Of a stretch of DNA of 64,000 bases, positions 1-7,842 are shown piece by piece; position 1 is the stretch's first letter; every line of letters starts with the position of its first letter. The notes beneath the pieces were generated by a model, which was given only the letters and a program-made list of their open reading frames with translations, did not search any database and had not been told where the DNA came from. A program made the position numbers and the translations under genes. This stretch comes from Gammaproteobacteria bacterium (GTDB lineage: Bacteria; Pseudomonadota; Gammaproteobacteria; Thiohalomonadales; Thiohalomonadaceae), in NCBI GenBank assembly GCA_003252455.1, contig QKED01000006.1, positions 1 through 64,000 on the forward strand. The letters run 5' to 3'.

Positions 1-343
1 GCGGCAGCCCCGAGGGCGGCTTCTGCACCAGCTGCTCCAGTGCCGAGCGCCAATACTCCGCCGGGGCCGGATAGGTGATCCGCTCACGGGTCACCGTGCC
101 GCTGCCGATCAGCGCCTCCAGCTCCACCAGCAGCCGCACCGTCTTGCGCCCCTGTAGGCGTTTGCCGGGCTGGGCGAACAGCCCCAGGTATTCCAGCAGC
201 GGCGCGGCTAGGCGGTGGTCAATGGCCAGCGCCGCCGCCAACGCCCGGCGCACATCGCCCTCCTCGGCGAACTCCACCAGCGCGCGCACGCTGCCACACT
301 CCGGGCAGGTGCCCAGCGCGCCGCGCCCGCGCACCTGGCTCAC
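1..343 (-). CDS. Mu-like phage early protein, partial (C-terminus off the left edge)
   Basis: A GTG start at 343 overlaps the stop codon of the DUF551 gene, and the frame stays open to the window edge. The visible ~114 residues begin SQVRGRGALGTCPECGSVRAL, a possible half zinc-ribbon (CPEC), followed by a helical stretch (RRALAAALAIDHRLAAPLLEYLGLF) and a basic region with TVRLLVELEALI. It resembles, from memory, an unnamed conserved protein of the early region of Mu-like phages; I do not know its function. Codon use and tight overlap with its upstream neighbour support a real gene in the leftward early operon. Confidence 0.7.
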   Translation of the reverse strand, partial: MSQVRGRGALGTCPECGSVRALVEFAEEGDVRRALAAALAIDHRLAAPLLEYLGLFAQPGKRLQGRKTVRLLVELEALIGSGTVTRERITYPAPAEYWRSALEQLVQKPPSGLP

Positions 344-636
344 GGCGCCACCTCGGCAGGGAGCGGCGGCAAGCGCATCCAGTGCGTGGCGCGTATCTCC
401 ATGCGCAACGTGGTATCGGTGTAATAGAACTTCCCATCCGCATCGATGTGCCCCAGGTCCATGCACGGTTCGCCATACTCAAACAGCTGAAAGCAGACCA
501 GCACGTCCTCACCCATCTTCGGCAGCGCCCTCCCCACCTCGACCCAACTCGGCGCCAGCGCCACCAGGCGCTCGGCGTCCTCCGCCGTCGCCCGCCCTGT
601 GGCGCAGCGCTGAATGATCTGCCCCAAGCTCAACAT
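340..636 (-). CDS. DUF551-domain phage protein
   Basis: The 98-residue protein contains the DUF551 pattern: a WVEVGRALPKMGEDVLVCFQ segment (W..V...LP..G..VLV.F), a middle glycine-rich turn, and the terminal THWMRLPPLP (THWMPLP). DUF551 proteins are common in phage early or accessory regions; their biochemical role is not known to me. The ATG at 636 follows a GGAGGATG ribosome-binding site and overlaps the end of the upstream gene, while its own stop overlaps the start of the next gene, so it is translationally coupled on both sides. Confidence 0.75.
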   Translation of the reverse strand: MLSLGQIIQRCATGRATAEDAERLVALAPSWVEVGRALPKMGEDVLVCFQLFEYGEPCMDLGHIDADGKFYYTDTTLRMEIRATHWMRLPPLPAEVAP

Positions 637-962
637 GGCTTCATCCTCCTGGAGCGCGGATAACAGTGGTGTCTCAGCTTCTCGATCCAGCGCTGGCCGT
701 GCAGTTCGGCGGCACGCGGCAGCAGCGCCTCCGTGCGCTGCTCAAAGCTGCGGAACACATCCTCGTGCATCGCCTGGGCTTGGCGCGGCAGCAGGGGGGA
801 GTGCCCCCGCTCCAGGTCGATCTGCGCGACCGCCTCGATGATCTCCTCGGGCATCAGCACGAAGGTCTCGAAGCGCACCCCGTAGGTGTGAAACAGATCC
901 CGCTCGATGAACACCGCACCCCAGTAATCGAGGTACTCGTCAGTCAACACACGCCGTCCCAT
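630..962 (-). CDS. Conserved Mu-like phage early protein
   Basis: This 110-residue soluble protein lies directly downstream of the MuB-like gene and begins 1 base after its stop, behind GGAGGTGTG. It starts MGRRVLTDEYLDYWGAVF and includes FETFVLMPEEIIEAV, a predominantly helical, charged sequence with no membrane segment. I do not recognise a named domain. Position suggests an early function (replication-transposition accessory or host takeover), but that is inference from neighbourhood only. Confidence 0.65.
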   Translation of the reverse strand: MGRRVLTDEYLDYWGAVFIERDLFHTYGVRFETFVLMPEEIIEAVAQIDLERGHSPLLPRQAQAMHEDVFRSFEQRTEALLPRAAELHGQRWIEKLRHHCYPRSRRMKPC

Positions 963-963
963 C

Positions 964-1971
964 TCACACCTCCGTCGAACGCTTGAGGCCCATCAACTGT
1001 TGGCCAACTGCCGCCACAAACTCGGCGGTCACCGCGTGGCCCTTGCGCGCGCTGGTCTCCAGCACGTTGCGTAGCAGCTTTTTGAGCACTCGGGTGTTGC
1101 CCGCGCTCATGGCGTAGAACGCCTCCAGCACCTCCGAGGCGGGCGGCTCGCGCCCGGCGAAGGCCCCCTGTACCAGTTGGTCGGCATCCTCCTCCTTGAG
1201 CTTCTTCATCAGCGTCGGCCAGAAGCCCACGCGGCTGGAGATCTGCCCGTGCCGCCCCAGCGGATCCTTCACAATGGGCTCTAGCTTCTCCGTGCCCGCC
1301 AACACCAGCCCGACCCCGGCCAGGTCTGAGAGCCTGCGCGCATACTCCAGCGCCGTATCGGCCAGGTGGTCCGCCTCGTCGATGATCAGCAGCCGGTCAG
1401 AACCGCGCAGGCTCTTGATGAGGGCATAGAGCATCTCCTCGCGGCTGCCGTAGCTGCTGCCCCGGCTCTTGTTCACCGTCGCCCCGGTCAGCACCACCAG
1501 CTCGCGCAACAGGATGTTGGCCGTCATGCCGGGGAACGCCTCCACCAGCAGCGCCGAGCCGTGCGCGTCGCGGTAGCGGCGCAGCGCCGCCGTCTTGCCC
1601 ACGCCGACCCACCCCACCACGATGCCGATATCCGCGTTGCGGTGCGCCTGGGCACAGATGTACTGCACCGTGCGCGCCACGCTAGTCTCCACCCAGGGCA
1701 CGTGCACCCCGTCGGCGCGCTGCGCCTCTCGCTGGATGTAGTCGCTCATCGCCTCGAGGTGCGCGGTGGGCGAGCTGGGGTACTTGCCCCCCAGCACCTG
1801 ACTACAGGTGGTCGCCTTGATCCCCGCCGCCCGGCTCAGCTTCGCCTGGCTGCGCGTGCCGTTCCCGGCGTTCATCCACTCGATGATGCTCACCACCAGA
1901 CGGCGGTCACTCTCGGTGTAGGTGGCCCCGTACTCTCTCGGGGCGGTCAGGTTGGTCGTGCTATCGCTCAT
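964..1971 (-). CDS. MuB-like AAA ATPase, transposition target-DNA activator
   Basis: The 335-residue protein has an N-terminal helix-turn-helix region (about residues 40-65, SQAKLSRAAGIKATTCSQVL), then an AAA core with Walker A GWVGVGKT (about 119-126) and Walker B LLIIDEAD (about 192-199), followed by a C-terminal helical domain. In the Mu system MuB binds DNA non-specifically with ATP, chooses target DNA and stimulates the MuA strand-transfer complex. It follows muA downstream on the same strand (47-base gap), as expected. Length is close to Mu B (312 residues). No disrupting mutations are seen. Confidence 0.92.
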   Translation of the reverse strand: MSDSTTNLTAPREYGATYTESDRRLVVSIIEWMNAGNGTRSQAKLSRAAGIKATTCSQVLGGKYPSSPTAHLEAMSDYIQREAQRADGVHVPWVETSVARTVQYICAQAHRNADIGIVVGWVGVGKTAALRRYRDAHGSALLVEAFPGMTANILLRELVVLTGATVNKSRGSSYGSREEMLYALIKSLRGSDRLLIIDEADHLADTALEYARRLSDLAGVGLVLAGTEKLEPIVKDPLGRHGQISSRVGFWPTLMKKLKEEDADQLVQGAFAGREPPASEVLEAFYAMSAGNTRVLKKLLRNVLETSARKGHAVTAEFVAAVGQQLMGLKRSTEV

Positions 1972-2018
1972 GCTCTATACTCCTGGCTCACGTTGTGTGA
2001 TTGCGTGAATGACGGGGG

Positions 2019-3824
2019 TCACACCCCGTCGCCCCCCAAGGGGCCGAGTGCCAGCTCGGCCCCTTTTTCATGCTCGTCGAATTCATCCGGCCCCAGGGCC
2101 AGCGCGTAGGTGTCGGCCAGCTCGCCCAAGTCCAGGTCGCCCACCAGGTCGAACCCCGCCCCGCTCAGCTCGGCCCCCAGCGCCGCGCCCGGCTCCCCCT
2201 GGAGTGCCTCCACCGCCTGGAGTCGGTCAGCGTGCGTCGTCTCCAGCCCTGCCTGGGCGCGCTTCTCTTCGAGGTGCTTTTGCAGGCGCTTCTGCTGCCC
2301 TTCGAGGCGGGTCTGTTCCATGTCCGCAATCACGGACTCGGGCAGCGCATCGTGGCGCTCCACCTGCATGGCAAAGCAGACAAAGCGCTGGTGAGTGTCG
2401 AACACCCACACCTTGTCCCACGAGAAGAGGTCGTACTCGATGTGCACGCTGGTCTTCTCGTAGGCGCTCAGCTCCGCCGCCTGGAAGGTGCGCCCGCGCA
2501 GCTTCACTCGGCTATGGCTCACCTTGCGCACCTCCTGGATGCGCAGCAGCGCCTCGGCGGGCAGCTCCAGCGGCACGCGCTGGAGCTGCGCCTCCCACAC
2601 CTCGATAGGCGCACGCCCACCGAGGCTCGCCTGGGGTGCCCGGTTATAGGCGTCGATGTAGCGGCCCACCCGCTCCAGCGTCTCCTCGAAGGTGGGCAGC
2701 ACCAGGTCGCCGCGCTTGATCCGCTCCTGCATCCGGCGCAGGCCGTCATCGGTGCGGTCGTGCCCGCAGTAGGTGTTAAAGCTCTTACCCAGCCGCGCCT
2801 CGAAGTGCTTGAAGAACCCCTCCACCAGCCCCTTGCCGCGGGCATTACCCGGCAGGGCAAAGACCGGACGGATGGATAGCCGGGCCAAAAAGCCGGTGCT
2901 CTCGTCGGTCATCATGCGGTTCTTGAACCCTGAGCCTGGGTCGACATGGATCGCCGCCGGGACGTGGTCCGCATTGGCCAGGGCGCGGCTCAGGCTCAGC
3001 AGCGTGTTGAGCCCAGACTCCGCCTGCCACAGGTACCAGCCGGGGATGTAGTGCGAGCGCCAGTCGATCCACGGCGTGAACTCAGGGCGGAACACATTGC
3101 CGCTGCGCGGATGGGCGCAGTACCAGTCACAGGTGTGGCCGTCGCCCTCGTACATGAACCCGACGGGGATCTTGGAGTAGTCCCGCATCACATACGGGCG
3201 GGTGTTCTGGTCGTGGTGGTGCTGACCCATGCGATACCTCGAATAGCGGCCCATCGACTCGGGCAGGGTGTTCAAAAAGGCGCGCACCCGTTGGTTGGTG
3301 GCGCTCTCGTAGCCGTCTTCTCTTAGCCAAAAGCCGATGCTCCCAGCGTCCGGCTTGGACGGCGTGAGCCACATCGCCAGGGCGTACTGCTCCCAGCCGT
3401 ACCACTCGCGCTTGCGCCCGGTGTGGTTGTCCGCCAACCCCTCGGCCCCGCGCCGCGCGTAGTCCGCACACCAGCGCAGCAGCGAGGCGCGCGACGGGCG
3501 GGCATTGCGGCTGTTCTTGCGTGCCAGCGCCTCGGCGGCCTGGTGGATGGCCGGGATCTCGCCCGCCCAGTGCTCCAGCAGCCAGCTCACGGCGGCGTTG
3601 TTGCTCATCGCCTTGAGCGTGGCCAGCGCTTCCACCCGCTTCACCAGCACCTCGCGGTGCGCCGCGCGCACCCGGTTGCCCTTGGGCAGGCTCTCCAGCT
3701 TCGGGCGCTGCTGCTCGGCAAACTGCGCCGCCAGCCACTTGCGCGCCTCGCGGGGCAGATCCAGCTCGGTGCCCAGGTGGGGCATCGGCAGCATGTGGGT
3801 CGGGTTGAGGGCGCTCTGGCTCAT
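2019..3824 (-). CDS. MuA-like DDE transposase
   Basis: The 601-residue protein contains an N-terminal DNA-binding part, an RNase H-fold core and a C-terminal Mu-type domain. The catalytic triad is visible: Asp near residue 227 in FMYEGDGHTCDW, Asp near 294 in AAIHVDPGSGFKN, and Glu near 334 in GKGLVEGFFKHFE. It is somewhat shorter than Mu A (663 residues). The ATG starts 1 base after the upstream gene's stop, behind AGGTG. It should bind the end repeats such as those at 27027-27070 and carry out replicative transposition. The C-terminus (residues ~500-601) is acidic and variable, where the MuB and ClpX contact region lies in Mu. Confidence 0.93.
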   Translation of the reverse strand: MSQSALNPTHMLPMPHLGTELDLPREARKWLAAQFAEQQRPKLESLPKGNRVRAAHREVLVKRVEALATLKAMSNNAAVSWLLEHWAGEIPAIHQAAEALARKNSRNARPSRASLLRWCADYARRGAEGLADNHTGRKREWYGWEQYALAMWLTPSKPDAGSIGFWLREDGYESATNQRVRAFLNTLPESMGRYSRYRMGQHHHDQNTRPYVMRDYSKIPVGFMYEGDGHTCDWYCAHPRSGNVFRPEFTPWIDWRSHYIPGWYLWQAESGLNTLLSLSRALANADHVPAAIHVDPGSGFKNRMMTDESTGFLARLSIRPVFALPGNARGKGLVEGFFKHFEARLGKSFNTYCGHDRTDDGLRRMQERIKRGDLVLPTFEETLERVGRYIDAYNRAPQASLGGRAPIEVWEAQLQRVPLELPAEALLRIQEVRKVSHSRVKLRGRTFQAAELSAYEKTSVHIEYDLFSWDKVWVFDTHQRFVCFAMQVERHDALPESVIADMEQTRLEGQQKRLQKHLEEKRAQAGLETTHADRLQAVEALQGEPGAALGAELSGAGFDLVGDLDLGELADTYALALGPDEFDEHEKGAELALGPLGGDGV

Positions 3825-3825
3825 C

Positions 3826-4866
3826 TCAGCGCACCTGATGGGTAAACAGCAGCCACTTCTCTTGCGCCTCGGCCTGCTCGTCCTGGGTCAGCAGCGGCTG
3901 ATGGGTCGGCTCCGGGCGGTGGCGCGCCTCGGTCTCGTCGAGGATGCGCTGGCGCACCCCCAGCGCGCGCCCGATGAGGCTCTCCAGCGCCACCATCAGC
4001 GGCCCGGTGGCGGCGCGCATCTGGTCGTCGAACTCGCTCGGTTCGTCGCTCAGGTGCTGCCCCTGCATCAGCTCACTAAAGGCCGTATCCAGGCGCGTGA
4101 GCAGCTCCTCACTCGCCAGCCCCACGGCGGCGGACTCGGTGCGCGCCCGGCGCACCTCCAGCGGCAGGGTGCCGCCGTCCCAGCGCCGGGGCGGCTCGCG
4201 CTTGGTCAGCGCCTCCTGCGCCTTGGCCAGCTCGCTGGCGTAGTGGTCGAGCTGCTTCTCCTTCTGCTTAATCACCGTCATCGCCTTGCGGAACTGGGCC
4301 AATGGCAGCTCGATCAGCTCATCCAGCTCCTCGGTGTTGACCATCCGCTCGATGCTCTCCGGCGTGAGCGAGGCGAGGGCCGGTTGCTTGCTGGGGGGAA
4401 GTTGTCCGATCGATCGGACAACTCCCTCGGGCAGGCTCCCGTACATGCGCGCCACCTGCATATCCTCATAGACACGTTGGCGCTTCAGGCCCTGGTCTTG
4501 GATCCAGCCCGTAAAGGAGTTGGCGGGCAGCTCCTTCTGTTTGAGCAGGTAGGCGATCCCACGGCCCACCATGCGCAGGGCCGCGTCGTCGTTGGCGCGG
4601 TTCACCCAGGCATCCAGCTCCGCCCCGGCCAGGGGCTGGCCGTCGCGCATCGGCAGGTAGGCCTCCAGGGGCTTCTCGTCACCGGCGCTCAGCTCGCCCC
4701 CCTCGCTCACCAACAGCGCGTGGCGCAGGGCGCGCTCGGCCAGGGAGAGCAGCGGGTCGTCATCGGTCGGCACCGCAGGCAGCGCCGCCTCGGTGGTGGG
4801 GGGCTCGATAACCTCGGCGTCGGTGACCGGCTCAGGGGGAGTGACGGGCTTCTTTCTGGGGGGCAT
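3826..4866 (-). CDS. Early phage protein, possibly ParB/DUF3102-like DNA-binding
   Basis: The 346-residue protein is the first gene of the transposition block, directly before muA. It has a proline-rich N-terminus (MPPRKKPVTPPEP), a middle helical segment with an HTH-like stretch (SFTGWIQDQGLKRQRVYEDMQVARMYGSLPEGVV, about residues 125-158), a probable coiled coil (KAMTVIKQKEKQLDHYASELAKAQEAL) and a charged C-terminal half. The middle resembles ParB/KorB or DUF3102-type phage proteins, but the similarity is weak. A 22-bp perfect palindrome lies inside its coding sequence (4401-4422). Function unknown; a DNA-binding role is inference. Confidence 0.72.
   Translation of the reverse strand: MPPRKKPVTPPEPVTDAEVIEPPTTEAALPAVPTDDDPLLSLAERALRHALLVSEGGELSAGDEKPLEAYLPMRDGQPLAGAELDAWVNRANDDAALRMVGRGIAYLLKQKELPANSFTGWIQDQGLKRQRVYEDMQVARMYGSLPEGVVRSIGQLPPSKQPALASLTPESIERMVNTEELDELIELPLAQFRKAMTVIKQKEKQLDHYASELAKAQEALTKREPPRRWDGGTLPLEVRRARTESAAVGLASEELLTRLDTAFSELMQGQHLSDEPSEFDDQMRAATGPLMVALESLIGRALGVRQRILDETEARHRPEPTHQPLLTQDEQAEAQEKWLLFTHQVR
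4401..4422. promoter_or_regulatory. 22-bp perfect palindrome inside an early gene
   Basis: The half-site GTTGTCCGATC is followed immediately by its exact reverse complement GATCGGACAAC, giving 11 bp per arm with no central spacer. It lies in the coding sequence of the 346-residue early protein and encodes part of GVVRSIGQLP. This is suited to a dimeric DNA-binding protein or an intragenic control site. The binding partner is unknown. Confidence 0.55.
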
Positions 4867-4867
4867 G

Positions 4868-5197
4868 TCAGTGCACCTGGTCTGGGGTGGGTGTGATCGG
4901 GACCAGGCACGCCTGGTTGGCGATGCGCACCTGGTTGCTCAGCAGGCCTAGGGCGATCCACATCGTGGGGTCGAGACGCATGGGGCTATCCATGGTGCGC
5001 TGGGTGGTGCCCGTGGTTGTGGCTCTATGGGCAGGGTGGTCGCCCTCATTGATGTTGAACGAGGCCAACCAGCCGATGTTGTGCGTCTGGCACACCGCGT
5101 TTACCTGGCGCAGCAGCGGTTCGAGCACCTCGTCATAGACCTGCTCTTTGGTCAGCGGCAGTCCGGTCTCTGCACCTTCATGCGTGGCTTCACTCAT
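4868..5197 (-). CDS. Small phage early protein, function unknown
   Basis: I chose the ATG at 5197 (MSEATHEGAETGL) because AGGAG lies 8 bases upstream; a GTG at 5206 would sit on the ribosome-binding site. The 109-residue soluble protein contains a helical segment VYDEVLEPLLRQVNAVCQTHNIGWLASFNI and a C-terminal MWIALGLLSNQVRIANQA region. No family recognised. Its stop is 1 base before the next gene's start, so it is in the early operon, and a divergent gene starts at 5288. Confidence 0.65.
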   Translation of the reverse strand: MSEATHEGAETGLPLTKEQVYDEVLEPLLRQVNAVCQTHNIGWLASFNINEGDHPAHRATTTGTTQRTMDSPMRLDPTMWIALGLLSNQVRIANQACLVPITPTPDQVH

Positions 5198-5287
5198 CTC
5201 TATCACTCCTACTGTGCAAATTGGCGGGGAACCGCCTCGGTGCTAGGCTGTGGGTTACCAAGCTCACACCAGACCGAGGGGTCCCCC

Positions 5288-5725
5288 ATGAAACGTTGGT
5301 TGTTAAAAATGCAAGCCTGGGTCGGCGCACAGGCGTGGTGGATGACCCTGCTGGGTCTCGCCATCGCCGTGGCTCAGGCCATTGCCCAATGGGGAGAGCT
5401 CTTCGTGTTTGAATTCGGCATCGTCCAATGGTTGGTACTCGCCTTTGCTGTGGGTATCGTCTGGCTCAAAGAGCTGCAAACCCGTGAGTTGATCGCGATG
5501 AACAAACAGCTCACCACGCACCTGCTCGACTGCCACCGCGAGGGGCTCGAGCGCGTCATCGCCGATATGGGCTCGGGCAAGGTCGCGGACCCCCTGCCCA
5601 CCTACGCCCACCTCCAGCGCTACCTCGACAAGCTCAGCGAGCTGCGCGGTGACGACAACGCCGCCTCCGATGAGCTGCTCGCCGGGCTGCACGAGCTGGT
5701 CAAGCGCAACCTGCGCCACCCCTGA
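5288..5725 (+). CDS. Small two-segment membrane protein on the opposite strand (candidate moron)
   Basis: The protein starts MKRWLLKMQAWVGAQAWW and is 145 residues. Two hydrophobic segments (WMTLLGLAIAVAQAIA, about residues 18-34, and IVQWLVLAFAVGIVWL, about 44-60) are followed by a soluble cytoplasmic-type C-terminus with coiled-coil character (LQRYLDKLSELRGDDNAA). GAGG lies about 9 bases before the ATG. It is transcribed against the flanking early genes, which is typical of genes expressed from the prophage; superinfection exclusion or envelope modification is possible but unproven. A weak promoter candidate TTGGCG-17-TAGGCT lies near 5222-5250. Confidence 0.65.
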   Translation: MKRWLLKMQAWVGAQAWWMTLLGLAIAVAQAIAQWGELFVFEFGIVQWLVLAFAVGIVWLKELQTRELIAMNKQLTTHLLDCHREGLERVIADMGSGKVADPLPTYAHLQRYLDKLSELRGDDNAASDELLAGLHELVKRNLRHP

Positions 5726-5729
5726 GCGC

Positions 5730-5963
5730 TCACGAGCGCCAGCTCCAGTGGTCCATTGCCAGCGCCACCGCCTCGGCGCGGCTGTCGGCGCTGCCCACCG
5801 GGGCAAAGGCCCCGTCCCGCACCCACCAGTAGCTCCCCCCTCGCCAGGCCGAGCAGGCCCAAATGCGGTAGCCGCTCTCCCGGTGGCGCCACGCCTCGAT
5901 GTCGCGTGAGGGCGGCGAGGGGATGGGCTCCCAGTCGGGGCCAGGTGGTGGGCGCTGATACAT
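5730..5963 (-). CDS. Small tryptophan-rich phage protein
   Basis: This 77-residue protein (MYQRPPPGPDWEPIPSPPSRDIEAW) is rich in Trp, Arg and Pro and has a compact core with RIWACSAWRGGSYWWVRDGAF. No membrane segment or signal peptide is seen. The start is 1 base downstream of the previous gene's stop on the minus strand. No family recognised; part of the leftward accessory set between ner and the transposition genes. Confidence 0.55.
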   Translation of the reverse strand: MYQRPPPGPDWEPIPSPPSRDIEAWRHRESGYRIWACSAWRGGSYWWVRDGAFAPVGSADSRAEAVALAMDHWSWRS

Positions 5964-5964
5964 C

Positions 5965-6213
5965 TCATCCCAGTTCGCGCAGCTGCTCGGCGAGCGCGTG
6001 GTGGCGTCCCAGCAGGTTCTTGATGCTGGTGCTTGCCCGCTTGCAGTCTGGTGTCGGCATGTTCACCGCAACGGTGTAGTGCCTGAGCAGACTGATGTTG
6101 CAGTTGATGATCGCCTGCTCGGTTTCGAGCTGCGCGCGCCGCTCCTTCATCGTCATGCGGCTGCGTGCCAGCGCATAAGTCCGCTCGATGAGATCCTGTG
6201 ATTGCGTGTCCAT
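5965..6213 (-). CDS. Small helical phage protein
   Basis: The ATG at 6213 (MDTQSQDLIERTYALARSRM) is preceded by AGGAG at a good distance; the frame is open further upstream but without a comparable site. The 82-residue product is helical and charged (MTMKERRAQLETEQAIINCNI) with coiled-coil character. No domain recognised. It sits 8 bases downstream of the next upstream gene, consistent with one early transcript. Confidence 0.6.
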   Translation of the reverse strand: MDTQSQDLIERTYALARSRMTMKERRAQLETEQAIINCNISLLRHYTVAVNMPTPDCKRASTSIKNLLGRHHALAEQLRELG

Positions 6214-6221
6214 CGTGGCTC

Positions 6222-6410
6222 CTACTTCTTCTCTACTTCCAAACCGGCCATGAGCGTGCCGCTGAAGCACCCTCCCTTACGGCCCTTGCGTGTGCGCCAT
6301 CCGCTCGCGCACTTGTCGATGTCGCTGCCGTTGCCGCCACGCTCGCACTCTGAACAGTCGACATAGAGCCGCCCCTTGTCGTCGCGGTTGCTGAACTTCG
6401 CCTTTTTCAT
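6222..6410 (-). CDS. Small cysteine-containing basic phage protein
   Basis: The 62-residue protein (MKKAKFSNRDDKGRLYVDC) has four cysteines (CSEC, DKC, GGC) and many Lys, Arg and Gly residues, suggesting a small metal-binding or nucleic-acid-binding fold. GAGAGG lies just upstream of the ATG. It is in the leftward early gene series. Function unknown. Confidence 0.6.
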   Translation of the reverse strand: MKKAKFSNRDDKGRLYVDCSECERGGNGSDIDKCASGWRTRKGRKGGCFSGTLMAGLEVEKK

Positions 6411-6448
6411 GGTTACCTCTCGTTAACGCTGCGTGATGCAGCCTTTAA

Positions 6449-6907
6449 TCACCCTTCGAGCTTGCGTCGAAGGGCGTTGATATCCCGGCCCAGGCGACCC
6501 TGGGCCACCAGCTTCTGCCCCAGCTCAAGGGCCACTCCATCGCGCGCATCCACCAACTCGAAGCCGAGCGCCTGTACCAGCGCCAGCAGCGGCAGGTGGC
6601 TCTCCAGCGCCTGGCAGAAGGCGGGCAGGTAGCGCATCGGGAACTCGTGGTACTCCTTGCTGGCCGCTGTCCAGGCGTTGAGCTGGCGCAGGGTGATCGG
6701 CTTCTCCAGCTCGGGCAGGGCGAGGTTCATCCGCTCCACTACCCGCTCCCGGCTCAGGCCCCGGCGCTTGCCCTCGCGGATCGCATGGTTCAGCGCCCCG
6801 AGCAGCTCGAAGTGGATGTCCAGGTCCGGCGCCGCCTCGGGCGGCTCGGCCAGTTGCTGGAACAGATCGAGCTGATCGCTGGTAGTTTTTGCCTTGCGTC
6901 TGGCCAC
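6449..6907 (-). CDS. Conserved Mu-like early regulator candidate
   Basis: I place the start at GTG 6907 (ARRKAKTTSDQLDLFQQL) with GGAGG 10 bases upstream; upstream residues in frame look unconstrained. The 152-residue protein contains LDIHFELLGALNHAIREGKRRGLSRERVVERMNLALP followed by ITLRQLNAWTAASKEYHEFPMRYLPAFCQAL, which looks like a conserved phage protein I have seen in Mu-like early regions. The tandem helices around ERVVERM and TLRQLNAW are compatible with DNA binding (CII- or HTH-like). Its exact role is not known to me. Confidence 0.68.
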   Translation of the reverse strand: MARRKAKTTSDQLDLFQQLAEPPEAAPDLDIHFELLGALNHAIREGKRRGLSRERVVERMNLALPELEKPITLRQLNAWTAASKEYHEFPMRYLPAFCQALESHLPLLALVQALGFELVDARDGVALELGQKLVAQGRLGRDINALRRKLEG

Positions 6908-6969
6908 TGACCTCAGGCCTCCATCCGCCCTAGACTGCTCACCACGCAATCACACACAGGAGCGTTGTC

Positions 6970-7380
6970 ATGGGAATCGAGTACATCTGTAGCGGCTGCA
7001 CCCACCTCTTCGAGACGGACCTGGCGCAGCCCGAGCAGTGGCCACTGTTGCGCGATAAGCGCCAGCATCGGCGCTGCCCACGCTGCGGCAGCTTTGCGGT
7101 GCCTGAGCAGCTGTGGCGCCAACACAGCGGCTTCGACGAGGCGCTCTTCTTCATGTTCGCCGGGTGCGAAAACGCCTACGCATGCCACATCGAGGAGCTG
7201 CTCGATGCGCGGTGCGAAGAGGGGCAAGCCATGTCGAAGTGCTTTCATCTCATTCGCCTACAGAACGAAGCATTGCAGGGGCAAGTGGCTCGCCTTGAAA
7301 CAGCACTTGGTCACCTGATTGAGTTAGCGTTACCAGTTCCCCAGCCACAAAAGCCGGATGGGCGTAACGCTGACCATTGA
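6970..7380 (+). CDS. Zinc-ribbon phage protein on the opposite strand
   Basis: The ATG follows AGGAG at about 8 bases. The 136-residue product has two CxxC pairs (CSGC near residue 8 and CPRC near 36), giving a clear zinc-ribbon, then an AGCENAYACH segment and a C-terminal coiled coil (QNEALQGQVARLETALGHL). It runs against the early genes on both sides. Its 3' end overlaps the 3' end of a leftward gene (7250-7588) by 131 bases. Function unknown. Confidence 0.62.
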   Translation: MGIEYICSGCTHLFETDLAQPEQWPLLRDKRQHRRCPRCGSFAVPEQLWRQHSGFDEALFFMFAGCENAYACHIEELLDARCEEGQAMSKCFHLIRLQNEALQGQVARLETALGHLIELALPVPQPQKPDGRNADH

Positions 7381-7588
7381 GAACCACATGGCCATCTCTG
7401 CATCTGCGCGCGTGTACGGCCAGACCTGGGCGATGCCTGCGAGCGTGAACACGCTCGAGCATGGCCAGCACCAAGCGATCACCTTCTGCCCCTGGGCGTA
7501 TCCCATACGCACAACGGGCCACCGTCAGCAGAGCGCGGTTGTGTCGCATGGCATCGGCTAGGTGCAGGAACAGCGCGGGAGGAAACAT
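7250..7588 (-). CDS. Small phage protein, function unknown
   Basis: The ATG at 7588 overlaps the stop of the upstream gene (TGATG) and is preceded by GGAGGTGG, a strong sign of coupled translation. The 112-residue product (MFPPALFLHLADAMRHN) has no recognised domain. It overlaps tail-to-tail with the rightward zinc-ribbon gene, so one of the two could be shortened or non-functional. Confidence 0.5.
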   Translation of the reverse strand: MFPPALFLHLADAMRHNRALLTVARCAYGIRPGAEGDRLVLAMLERVHARRHRPGLAVHARRCRDGHVVLNGQRYAHPAFVAGELVTLTQSGDQVLFQGEPLAPAMLRSVGE

Positions 7589-7842
7589 CACACCACCTCC
7601 ACTTTGAGCGCCTGCTGGCACAGCCAGAGCACGGAACCACGCACGGTGTAGTCGGTGCGGTCGCTCTCCATGTAGAGCCCATAACCGGGCGGTACGAGCG
7701 TGGCCAGGGCGTTGTTCTTCACCGCTATGGCGGAGCGCAGGTGGTTCACCTCGTCACTGAGGCGTGCCAGCTCGCGCCGGAGTGCGGCGTTCTCCATCAG
7801 GGCGTCGGAGAGGCTGGCCTGCTGAAGGTCTTGGGTATCCAT
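7588..7842 (-). CDS. Small coiled-coil phage protein
   Basis: The 84-residue protein starts MDTQDLQQASLSDALM and has a heptad-rich helix (ENAALRRELARLSDEVNHLRSAI, about residues 17-40), then a short globular end with PPGYGLYMESDRTDYTVRGSV. It begins on the last base of ner and ends on the start of the next gene, so the three are translationally coupled. Early regulatory or accessory role is inferred only from position. Confidence 0.62.
   Translation of the reverse strand: MDTQDLQQASLSDALMENAALRRELARLSDEVNHLRSAIAVKNNALATLVPPGYGLYMESDRTDYTVRGSVLWLCQQALKVEVV

Noticed and set aside
3505-4896. 463-codon rightward open frame across the transposase start and the preceding early gene
   Set aside because: It is antisense to two well-supported genes with catalytic motifs and tight coupling; its translation is low-complexity Leu/Arg/Gly-rich without a domain.
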